NCBI GenBank assembly: GCA_017506865.1
Contig: JAFCMP010000061.1
Span: 302,506-366,505, forward strand
Direction: 5' to 3'
Source of the DNA: Tribonema minus
Taxonomy: Eukaryota > Sar > Xanthophyceae > Tribonematales > Tribonemataceae
Length of the DNA stretch: 64,000 bases
The translations under genes were made by a program, and so were the position numbers. Positions 21,201 through 33,200 of this stretch are shown in pieces (position 1 is the stretch's first letter; every line of letters starts with the position of its first letter). The notes beneath the pieces were generated by a model that had not been told where the DNA came from, ran no database searches, and worked only from the letters and a program-made list of their open reading frames with translations.

Positions 21201-24200
21201 GTGCTGTGTTGTTCATATATTGCCGCCAAGATGAATCCAATGCTGCCAACACTTGCCAGTTGTGCCTGGCTGTTCCAACATTCGCTGGCCCCCCAACCCC
21301 CCTACGCGCCGCAGCTGAAGGCATTTATGTATCGACCAACACCCCGCAGCACAAACTGCATCCTGCGCAGCGGTCAGCGCTTCCCCTGCACACTCCCTGG
21401 TCTACATGCTCACAAATGCTTGCCATGCCCGTCGCTTGAACCCTCTTCACAGCTGAAGGCACGTATGTATTGACCAACGCTCCGCAGCACAACTGCTTCC
21501 TGCGCAGCGGTCGGTGCCTCCCCTGCGCACTCCCTAGTCTATATGTTCACACATGCTTGCCATGCCCGCGGCTCAAACCCTCTTGCTCATCGCGCCCCGT
21601 CAGACGGAAGCGGCGCCGGTGACCAATTTCGCGGCGCTGGCGGCGGATGTGGACGAATTCGGCCGCGAGCGCCGCTCTGACAAGAGGCGCGACAGCCGCG
21701 AGCGCGATCGCGATCACTCCAAGCGCAGCCGCGACAGGGACAGGGAGAGGGACAGGGAGCGCGAGAAGGGGCGGGAGGGCGGGGGGCTGCACCGGCGCGG
21801 CAGCGGCAACGGGAGCTTCGGGTTTGACGGCGAAGGTGAGGCATACCTGCGGTATGCGGCGCAGTGACGTGGCGCCATACGCACGGCGTACAGTTCAATC
21901 ATCTACAATGCACCACGGGAAAGCAGCAGTTTGCACCGGCGCGGCAGCGGCAACGAAAGCTCTACGTTTGACGGTGAAGGTGAGTTGTACCTACGGTATG
22001 CAGCGCAAGGACGTGGTGCCATACCTACGGTGTACGGTGCAGGGTCAGGCAGTGAGTCCCCGCACCAGCGCAGCAGCGGCAACGACATTTTGCGCCGCAA
22101 ACCTGTTAGATGCTGCATTGCTGCCCAAGTTGATGCGACATGTCACCAGCCTTGCGGCGGCCTGCGCGTCCAGAAAAGTGACAGCGGCATTCTCGAATCG
22201 CGCGACACACGTGGCAAGGTGTGGCCAGGTGTGGAATCAGTCGCGACAGGCGCCAGCTGGCAGTGGCAGACAGCAGCAGCAGCAGCGGCAGCAGCAGCGG
22301 CTGCAGCAACAGTGGCACCAGCAGTGGCACCAGCAGAAGTAGCGGCAGCAGCAGCAGCAGCAGCAGCAGCGGCGGCAGCGGCAGCAGCGGCGGCAGCGGC
22401 AGCAGCGGCGGCGGCAGCAGCAGCAGCGGCGGCGTGGCAGCAGCAGCAGCCGCGGCGCAGCAGCAGTAGCAGCAGCCGCGGCGCGGCGGCAGCAGCAGCA
22501 GCGGCAGCGGCAGCAGCGGTCGCCAGCAGCTGCAGCAGCGGCGGCGGCAGCAGCAGCAACAGCACTGCGTCTGGCACTGCAACGCAACATACAACCACAT
22601 GTTGGTATCCTCATCCGCATCGGGGGCAGCTGCCCGTTTGGGGTGATGCTCTGTGCCTGTGTGGCACCTGCTTGTGTAACGGATGAGCTCTCCATGCTCA
22701 CGCGGCTTCTTGCTTGGCGTGAATGCGCTGTCACAGGCTCCAGCGCGTCGGAGCGCGATATGCCGAGCGCGACGCCGCGGCGGGGCAGCACGTCATTGCT
22801 CACCATTGAAGGTATGTATGTATATGCCATGTATGTAGGTATCCGTATGTAGCTCAGTACCCTTGCAGTGTGACGTGCCGAGCGCGACGCCGCGGCGGGG
22901 CAGCACATCGACGCTCACCATCGAAGGTATGTATGTTTATGTGCATGTATGTAGGTATCCCTTTAGAAGTATAGCACGGTTCCCTTGCAGTCTGATGTGC
23001 CGAGCGCAACGCCGCGGCGGGGCGGCACGTCATTGCCCATGATTGAAGTTACATTGCTCACCAACGAAGGTACGCAGCATCGCTCACCAGTGAAGGTATG
23101 TATGTAGGCATGCACGTGTGTATGTATACATACATCACAATCCTGTTGCGGTGACAGCTCACCATCAAAGGCGCGTATGGAGCAATGCGTGTGGACTGCA
23201 CGTATCCGCACATCGCGGCATCCTTTCAGCGTGTATCTCACTTGAAGTGACAACTGGAGTGAAGTTAGAGAGGACTAATGAGTTGATTTGTTCCTGTGTG
23301 CACTGGCAATGACGTACCGCAATGGCCGCACACACAGTGCTCAGACATCAGCAGGACAACGCCCAGAGGAGCTCATCAGGTTTTTCAGTTTGCATCCTCT
23401 TGCAAATTCAATATCCACACAGCGCTTTGCGACATCGGCCTCCGTAGGTGTTGCGTCCATTGTTGCAAGACGCTGCGCACTTTGTTGCTGGCTGATTACT
23501 CAAATCATACTGATATACACGAACTTCAGCGTATTGTGCACATGAGTACTTCGTAGAGGTTGCCTGTATGTGATCATCACCACCACCCTGGGCCGGGGAC
23601 ATGCAGCAGCAGCGCTCACCTGCGCCTCACTCCTCCTCGCAAAACCGCGCAGCGGAAAGCTTCTCGGAACGCGCCATGGACCGTGCCCCGTCCACACGCG
23701 GACGCAGCCCAGACAGAGAACGCGGCGGCGGCAGTTCCAGAGAGGACCCGGCCCCCTCGTCCGGCGCCCCCCCCGCTCGTCCCCTGTCCCCCCACAAGGG
23801 GGGTTCCAAATCCACGACGTCGCGCTCCGCGGAGAGCCCCGGCAGGGAGCGGTCGTTTCCGGCGGCGCCGGCAGCAGCGGCGGCAGCAGCAGCGCCGCTC
23901 AGCAGCGGCGGTCAGGGCAGCAGCGGCGGCAGCGGCAGCAGCGCGCCGGTGCTGCGGCGCTCCGGCAGCAGCAGCGCAGGCCTGAGCAACGGCGGCGACG
24001 GGACCGCGCACAGCGCGGCGCGCGCGCCGCCTGCTGTGAGCACTGCCGCCGCCGCGCCTGCCGCGGCAGCAGCAGCAGCAGCAGCAAAACTGTCGCCTTC
24101 GTCGCGGAGGCCGTCGCCCCCGGTGCCGGCGCGCAGGCTGTCGCCCACCGCTGCCGCCGACGCTGTCGCTGCGGTCAAGCCGGCGGCGCCCGCGGCGCCC

Positions 24201-27200
24201 AAGCCGATCGCCGCTGCTGCTGCTGCTGCAAAGCCAGTGACGCCAGCTGCAGCGGCGAAACCTGCGACGCCGGCAGCGGCGGCGAAGCCTGCGACGCCGG
24301 CAGCGGCGGCTGTCAAGGCAGCGACCGCAGCAGACGCGCCGCGGCCGAGCAGCGTCGACAGCAGCGGCAGCAGTGCCGGCGCCGGCGCGCCGGCGCTCGG
24401 CACTGGCGCAGCAGCGCTGAGCACTGGCACAGCAGGGCTGAGCAGCGTGGCAGCAGGGCTCGGCACCAGTGCAGCAGCTCCCGGCGCTGGTGCAGCAGGG
24501 CTGAGCACTCTGACAGCAGCAGGGCTCGGCGGCGCCGGCGCAGCAGCAGCAGCAGCGCATGGCGCCTCCGTCGGCGGCGCGGCGTTCAGCACGGAGTCGC
24601 GGGCGCGCAGCTTCAACACTGTCGGCGGCCTCGCGGGCCTCTTCGGCACCATGAAGTCGAGCGCGCCCGCCGTCTCGGCGCTCGGCAGCAGCGGCGGCGC
24701 CGCGCTGCCGCCGCCGTCGTCGTCGTCGGGGGGCCTGGCGGGCCTGTCGTCGCTGTCAGTGAGCTCGCTGCCGCCGCGTGCCAGCAGCAGCGGCGGCCTC
24801 GCTGGGCTCTTCACCACGGCGAGCCGGCCAACGGGCATCGCCAAGGGCCTGGACCTAGGGCTAGGGCTCGGTCTGTCGCGTGACACCAGCGGCACGGGGA
24901 GGGTTGGACCGGGCGGAGCCGCGCCCGACGCGAAGCCCGCTGCCGCTGCGAGCGCCGCTGCAAGCGCGGCGGCGGCAGCGGCAGCGGCGGCGGCAGCGGC
25001 CAGCTCGCAGCCGCGCCTGGGCTGGGGCATGGGGCTGCAGGGCCTCGGCCGCGCGCCTTCCACCCCCCTGCTGCTGAGCACTGCCTCCGCCCCGGCGCCG
25101 CTGCAGCGGCAGACCTCAGCGCCGGCGCCGCTGGCCGCGGAGAGCAGCAGCAGCGGCGGCGGCGGCGGCGATGGCGCCGCGGCAGCAGCAGCGGCAGCGG
25201 GCGGCAGGAGCGAGCCTGCGCGGCTCGGCTCGGGTTCGGGACGCCTGGGCTGGGGGATGGGGCTTGGGCGCGCCCTGTCGTCGGCGGCGCTGACTCCTCG
25301 GCCGAAGGAGGAGGCAGTGCTCAGCGGCAGCGGCGCAGCGGGCAAGGAGGAGGACGCTGCTGCTGCGGAGGCGGGCTCTCCTGCACAGCCTGCGGCTCTG
25401 GCGGCGGCGACAGCAGCAGCAGCGCCGGAACCGTTAGCAGCGGCAGCAGAGGCTGCGGCAGCGCCAGCAGCCGCTGCGGCAGCGCCAGCAGCCGTGGCCG
25501 CCGCTGCTGGCGCTGCCGCAGCCTTTGCTGCCGGCGCTGCCGCTGCGGCACCACCAACGGCCGCGGCGCCGCCAGATGCGTCCCTTAGCAACCGGGCAGC
25601 CACTCCTGGACCTTCAACGCCGAAGCCTGCCACTCCTAAGCGTACGTTGTCTCCCAAGCCTGTGACTCCCAAGCCAGCAACTCCCGCTCCCGCGGCGGTC
25701 AGGGAGGAGGCCTCCAAGCCGGCAGTTGTCAAAGAGCCTGCGCCTTCGGCCAGCCCTGCTGCGCCGCGTGCAGAGGCGAAAGTGCCTGATGACAGGGCGG
25801 CGCGGCATGATGCGGAGACTGAGCGTAACGCGGCGGTGGCGCGAGCAGCGGCGTCACCGCGGCAGCAGCAGCAGCAGCAGCGCAGCAGCCCTGCTGCTGC
25901 GCCTGCCTCACCAGCACCAGCAGAGGCAGCGAAGGCGATGGCGCCAGCGGCGGCGCCAGCGATGGCCACTGCGGCGCCGACAGCATCAGCGGCGGCGATG
26001 ACGGCAGCAGCAGCGCCAAGCGACGCGATGTCGCTGCTGCCGCCGCCGCCACCGCCGCTGCCGTCGGTGGTAAAGGCGCCGAGCTCTGAGGCGTCCGCGA
26101 GTGCGTCAGCGGCTGCTCAGCAGATGGCGGAACCGATGGACGAGGACTCTGCGGCGGAGGGCTCCGATGGCGAGGCGGAGTGGCAGGGGGGTGAGGATGA
26201 TGGGGGTGGCAGCGCTCAGAAGGTGGAGCGTCACCGCTCGCAGTCGGGCGCAGCAGTGGAGGTGGCGGCAGCAGCCGCGGCGGAGGAGGAGGAGGAGGAG
26301 GCACTGTGGCTAGATGAAGGTTTGCGGAGCTCTGACGCAGGTAGGAAGTGCCCGCTTACGCATGGTACAGGATGTATAGCTTGTCTATAGGTGTGCGGAG
26401 CCCTGGTGCAGGTAGAAAGTGCCACACCCATGGTAATGATGTATGTATAGCTTGTATACAAGTAGGTGCTGCCCATGGTTTTGGCATGTGCACCTTCGTA
26501 TATTGGTTTGGTGTTGTGAGAGAATGCGGAGTGCTGATCTAGTTGTGAAATGATATTCTTAGTATGGTATGGGTGGTTCGTGAATCATGTGGTGATACGC
26601 TTTAGGCTATGTTGTTGAAGGTGGAGGTGGAAGCAATTCAGATGTGCACCACATGTGGGTCTGATGTACGCTATGTTTATACGGTCATCAGCATCCGACA
26701 GTCCAAGCCTACGCTAATGTGCACTTCAACACTTGGATGTATTTGGATTGCGGCACCAGACTATCCCGTTCCTGTTTAACGTTTCAGGCCGTTGAGGTCT
26801 GGCTGCCATTCGCACTCTGTGATGAACAGAGAAGGGGTTTGTTGATTTTGGCGTGGCTGTGGGCATGGACAACATCGTCATGAGATTGAGACACTGATTG
26901 TGTGCTGTCGGCCTGGCTGATTGCCACCGTGTATGCCATGACATGCCTTTCTTTGTCTGCCATAATGACTTTGGCATTGGCGACACTCGGTTGTCGTGGA
27001 GAGCCTGCAAGTGGCAGCAAGTGCAAGGAGCCTTTTGTTCGCAACATTGACAGCAGTCCTCCGCTGTATTTCTCAGACTAGAGGTGTCGGTCCTCTTGCC
27101 TTGAGGCATCCATGTAAAGAGTGTGTGCACTGTCGTGCGGTCAATCTCACAGGTCAACCTTCTCCAGCAGCACAGACGCGACCGCTTTCGCCGCGCAGAC

Positions 27201-30200
27201 GCTCACGGCGGCAGGAAGCGGCAGTCCTCCACTGCATTTCTCAGACTACTGTAGACGTGTTGGTTCTTTTGCCTCAAGGCATCCATCTTGTGTGCGCAGT
27301 GTGGTATGATCAACTTCACAGGTGAACTTCCTCTCACCAGCGCCAACGTCACCATTCTCTTGACCGCACGCATGGTGCGCAGACGCTCACGGCGGCAGGA
27401 AGCACCAGCGGCGGCGGCGCAGCAGCGAGGCGGAGCGCGAGAAGCGGCGGCGGCAGCGCTACGACGGCAGCAGCGACGACGAGGGCCAGGTGCGGCAGCG
27501 CTCAGCAAGCACTTCAGCACGCATTGCCGCAGCAAAACTAGATGCGCTCAAGGGGTTCCCGATGTGTGTGTGGCCGTGCATTCCGGCAAGCACTCCAGCG
27601 CGCATTTCTGCAGCAAATCACAATGGATACGGACGAGGGCTCTCCGAGCGTGTGTGGGCATGCATTACAGCAGAGTTTTGTCGTGGCGCTGTTGCGGCTG
27701 TAGGATGCGGCATTATCCGCGCGCGTGTAGGGGAGCGCTGTTGAGCACTGGCGCTTGGCGGAGCATCAGCCGCAGTGTGACGGGGGCTGAGCGCTGCCAG
27801 TGCGAGCGCGGCTTACCGTAGGTATCCAGCGCTGCAGGTGAACCTGGGCGCTGCAGTGCCCGCAGCTTTGGCTGCAGCGTGCTCATTCGCGCTGCAAGGA
27901 ATGCGCGCGCCATCTCTTGCTTGTGACACCGCGTGGTCAGCTCACGACGTTGAAGCGACTGCTGATGGCTCGCATGACGACTGTCGATCAGCAGCGCGCG
28001 TCAGCGCGTGCTTCGCCAACGCGCGCGGCACTCGTGGCGGTGCCGCGTCGCGATGCCGCCGCTGTTCTCGCTGCGGCTGCTTGCGTAACCGCTTTCGGGC
28101 GGTTGCGTTGACGCGGGCCCTGCTGCGGGTGTGCTAGTCAATGTTTCAGGCTGTGTTGTCAATGCTGCTCTTGCCGCAAGTGGATGTGCATGTATTTGGG
28201 CCAGGACATTCTTGTCGGCGCTCCTGCGTGTGCGTGCGCAAGCGCTATTGACGGCGACAGTGACGCTGCCCCCACTGTGTGCGCGGCACCTTGTAACGGC
28301 TTCAGCGCTTGTAACTGCTTCTGGACTGTGTGACATGCAGCGGTGCCCTGCTTTGCCTGCGCACACTGCTCAGCACGCGGCGGACGCGCGGCGACGACAC
28401 TGGTGACTGTTTCGCCGCTTGTACCGGACTGTATGACATGTAACGACTCTGCTGCTGCTGCTGCTGCTGCTGCCGCCGCCGCTGCTGCTGCGCGTGTGCG
28501 CACCGCTCGGCAGGCGGCGGATGACCGCGGCGATGACAGTCAGAGCAGGCGGGACAGGAAGAGGGAGCGGCGACTCAGAAAGGTGCGCCAGCGCTCAGCT
28601 CTGGAGCGTCGCTGAAACCATCATGCGGCAATGTAATCGACCATGCCGGTTGTGTCCGGGGCTTTGATCATTTCCCTCATTGTGCCCCACTTCCTGGCCG
28701 TGACGGTCCTCTTTGGCAGTTCGTCTGGGACGGCCGCAGCGTGTGCGCCCGCTTGCATACTTGAACTTGAAGTACAACGCAAGCATGCGCCAGAACGAAG
28801 CTTTGCATGCCCATGCGCCCACCTTTGGCAAGGTGACTTGAAGGGATCGACGACTGCATAATAACTTCAACTTGAAGTACAACACGAACAGGTCCATAGC
28901 CTTTGCGCCCATACCTGGCAAGTGCAATCACCTGGTGACCAGGAGCGGTCGGCGATGGCGCGATGGAATGCAGTACGCACTGCACCGCTCTGCGCGGATC
29001 CTGTCTAAGGCCCGATGAAAGAGCGCAAGCCTTGCAGTTCACGTACTTCAACTTGAAGTGTGCAGCGCGCCACGAGCTCTGTAACAGCGTGAGAGGCCGG
29101 CATCATGCGAGTGCGTTGTGTGCACTGCCGCGCATTCTCAGAAGCAGCAGCAGGGGTACCCCGAAAGGCAGGCACCATTTATCAGGCAGGGTGCAACATG
29201 GTGTAGCGGATGGAGACGGCGGTCAGCTCAACAGTGTGCACTCTACGAGCATCGCTTGGTCTGTGTACCATGAGACGGAGCTGAAATGTTGTGCAGGCTC
29301 TCATAATGGGGGCCGCAGGTTGACCCTCATGGTGCATACATGCGTATACTGCCTGTCGATCCCATGGTGTATAGCTCACATACTGTATGTATATTGGCCT
29401 GTTTCTGCAGCCGCGCGAGCAGGAGCGTCGCGAGAGGCGTGACCGCCGCGGCGGTGACTCTCCTACTGAAGAAGGCCAGGCCTCCGATGATGACGCTCCA
29501 ATCGACAAGCAGTCGCCGCCTCCGCCGCGCTCGCCGCCAGCGCCAAGTGACTCACTCGCCCCTAGCAAGTCGGATGAGAAGTCGCGGCGGTACAGCGAGT
29601 CATTCGCCAAGGAGGAGGGGGCGGCTGTGCCCATGGAGGAGGAAGAGGAGGAGGAGGGGGAGGTGCGGAGCGGCGGCGCGGGGGCTGCAGATCCGCCGTC
29701 CAAGGTGAAGATTGGCGACATAATTGAAGTTGGATCACCATGAAGTTGAAGGTTACTTCAGAGATACCCATAACTGTCATATCAGAATGAGGATGCGATG
29801 TATGCGAGGCAGCTGCTTATATGACGCATTTCCTATGGCAGGGTGATGGACAGAGACAAACTTGGGAGCTGAAGCTGGCTCTCTTTGTGTATGAATGTTG
29901 GTTTGAAGGCGGGATGCGCGTGAGACAAGCAGCTACACTAAGACGGTGCTGGTCCTATGATATCCGCAGTCCAAGGTGATGATACCGAAACACAAATCAT
30001 TGAAAGGTTGCAGGTTAGTAGAGTTGAAAAGCGCCTCAGAGTGAGGAAACTGCAAATGCTGCAAATGTGAAGATTGCTGTACCTGTAATCGTTGACACAC
30101 AGGCGCACTGCCATTATAGCTGTCAACAGCAGCTCTTCACATCACACGCCTTCTATGGGTTGCAGTGCGAGCCCGACGCCATGGAGGTTGTGGAGGAAGC

Positions 30201-33200
30201 TGTTGAGCAGCCGCCGCCGGCGCCGTCACCATCGCTGCCTTCAACTTCAAAACCCACTTCAAGAACCTCTCCCGAGCCTGCGCCACGCGCCAGCAGCAAA
30301 GCGCAGGACGAGGACAAGGCGGAGGCGACTGCTGCGAAGGCGCATGAACCGGAGGGGGAGGGGGAGCAGGCGCCACAGCAGCAGCAGCGCTCAGAGAAAG
30401 GGCTGTCCCAGCGCTCGGACAGGGGGCCGCAGCAGCACTCTGAGAAGGAGCCGGAGGAGCAGGAGGCTGCAGGTGAAGCCAGTTTGAGAGCCTTGATGCC
30501 TGTTACAGCGTAGAGCGCTGCTGCTCATTAGCCTGTTGCTCCACACCGACAGAGGTGGATGTCAAGGTGACCAGTGCATCAGAAGACCGACGCCAGTCGT
30601 GTGCTGCTGCCAGAAGGGAGATGTGTTGTGGTCTGTGCACCGGCAGGTGTAATCGGCGTAACCGTCAAGCGTGCAAACGGCAACGAGCATGTAACTGCCA
30701 TATACTCCAACAATACCAACCCTGTACAAGCATCGCTCACATGTGAGTTGTTGTGCCTCTGAGCGCTGCTGCTGCAGAAGAGCCCGCTGCGCGCATGGCG
30801 GAGGGTCCGCTGCGTGCAAAGCTAGACACATATTAGAGCCACAAAGCGTCGGCGTCAGGCGATTCTCCAAGCAGTAGAAAGACTTTACTTTGCTGACCCG
30901 CCTGTTTCTCACACCGTGTTGAGCGCTGCTTCCGCAGAGGAGCCCGCTGCGCGCAAGGCGGAGGCTCCAGGCGGCAGCTGAGCGCGTGTCAAGCCTTGAA
31001 CAGCATCCGCTATGTCATAAACAGGAATTCACACAAGCATCGCTCACCTATGCTTCGCCTTGTCTCTGAGCGCTGCCTCAGCAGAAGAGCCCGCTGTGCG
31101 CAAGGCAGAGGCTCCGCGGCCGGCGCGGCGGCGGCGGCGCCAGCAGCAGCCCCTTGAGGAGGAGGATGACGCGGCTGTGGACAGCGAAACGGGGGGCGGC
31201 ACGGCGGCGCGGAGCGCTGAGAACCGCAGACCCGCCGCTGGCAGGTGCGGCAAACTCAAGTCCGAAGTGACATCCACAGAAAAAGTATTGGTCAAATATA
31301 TCGTCGCTCTTGCAAGTGCTGAAGCTGACGGCGCGGCGCGGTGTGCAGCGCTGAGGACAGACCCACTGCTGGCAGGTGCGGCAAGTGCAAGTTTGCAGAA
31401 GTTGCAACCATCACATTGTCCGAGCAAAGTAATGTTCGCTGCTGCGAGTGCGAACAGTGGGGCGAGGCGCGAAGCACTGAGGACTTTCCGCCGGCAACCT
31501 CAAGTTTGAAGATGCAAGAAAAGCGCGCCGTGCGCGTTCTGCGCTTGAAGCAGCAGTGCAATGTACAATAACTGCAAAGCTGTCCTGAGTGTTGGCTGCT
31601 GTTCCGGGTATCGAAACTGGCGGCGCGGCGCGGCGCGGCGTGGAGCGCTGAGCTGCCGCCTGCACCACAGCATTGCTTCTGCAGTAGCTCCAACCTTCAA
31701 CTACCACACGTTAAGCCGTTTCAAACCACCGCGCTGCAGTAACATTCACCAAATCTCGCTGCATCGCTGCCGCGCTCCGCCAGCCCGCCGCCGCGGCGCG
31801 AATCCCACGCGGACGCCTCCGCAGCAGCAGCGGCGGCAGCAGCAGCAGCAGCAGGCGCGGCCGACGCGCGGCGCGCCATCCGCGACGTCCTCAAGCGCCC
31901 CGCCGACTGGCAGCGCGCGGTGGAGGCGCTGCAGGACCTGCGCGTCGTCATGGGCGGCGCGGGGCCGCACACGTTCCCCGACTTCACGTCGCCGCTGCCG
32001 CGCGCCGCGGCCGTGCGCGCCGCGCTCGCGCGCCTCGAGCGCATGCTTGGCGGCGCCGCCGCCGCGCTGCGCGATGCGCGCGCCGCCGCCGCCGCCTGGC
32101 CGCTGCCGCCGCTTGACGAGGGGCCGGGGGTCCTGGAGGGGGCGGCTGAGGGGGGTTTGGGGGCTCAGGCGCTGGTGCCGGGGGGGGGGGTGGAGGCGCG
32201 GTATGCGGTGGCGGGCGTGGACGAGGAGATGCGGCGGCTGGTGGCGCACGCGCTCGGGACGCGCGGCTCGGCGTACGCGATGCCGCGCGCGCTGTCGGCG
32301 ATCCGCGCCGTGCTGCAGCGCAACCGGCGCGCCGCGCAGGTGAGGGGGGGAGCGCACATTGACATGTAGCACGGAGAGCGCGAACGAGCATGCATCCCGA
32401 CGCCCCTGGTCCATGAAGCCTAATTCGATGCATCTGCTGTGCGGTGACGTTGAGAGGCGTGCGACGTCATGTGCATCGCAGCGAGACAGAACCCGCCGGC
32501 CGTGTCGGCTGCACGTTGTATACAGGCGCCGCTCGTGATGTTGTCAGCACGGCAATGGCGCACAGCGCGGGAGCTGGAGCAGCGGGGCTCAGCGTGCGTA
32601 CTACAGCCCTCGCTGTCAGCATGCGCTATGTGCAGCGCACGAGCGGCTTAGCCCTAACCCTAATTCGGTCTGTGTTGTTGAACCGTTGTGGCCATGGCAG
32701 TTCAGGATGGGCATATGTGCAACAAGGATGTTGCGGCGCGCAGTGCGCAGCGGAGGACGGTGCCTGCTGCGGCAGTGCTCCGCAGCCATAATCAAGGTTG
32801 TAGTGCCTCTTGGGGTTAGGTTGTACCCACCGGCACTGACAGTAAAGCATCCTTTCGATTCAATTAAAAATCATCTTCCACTGGCAACAACCGTGTCCCG
32901 CTGGCAACCAACAGCCCTGCTAAGCTCACACGTGCACTCCCCTGCTCTGATGCACCTCTAGCACAACCCCATGACAGCGCGAGTGCTGATCATTGGTTGC
33001 AGACAGCGACTGCTGGCCGTGGCACCACAAAAGCAACGACTAAGACTCTCCCACTATGGAAGCAATGACTTCACTTCGTACTGATGACAGTGCCCCTTTG
33101 GTGAAATGTCTGATGACCTTCCCCCCCCCCCCCCCCCCCCTCGCCCTTGAATTCCACGACGCTCAGGTGGCGGAGAAGGAGGCGGGCGGCTCCGGCAGCC

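Noticed and set aside
22260-22560. GCA/GCG-rich block as a coding exon
   Set aside because: Exons 4 and 5 already join in phase without it. All frames are open simply because of triplet composition.
23601-23652. ATG at 23601 as the start of a separate gene
   Set aside because: It remains possible, but an acceptor at 23651-23652 continues the upstream exon chain in exact phase and the exon end joins exon 7 in phase.
23912-25969. ~685-codon minus-strand open frame
   Set aside because: It is the antisense of the Ala-rich corepressor exon 6. GCN-rich DNA stays open on the opposite strand, and there is no domain or start context.
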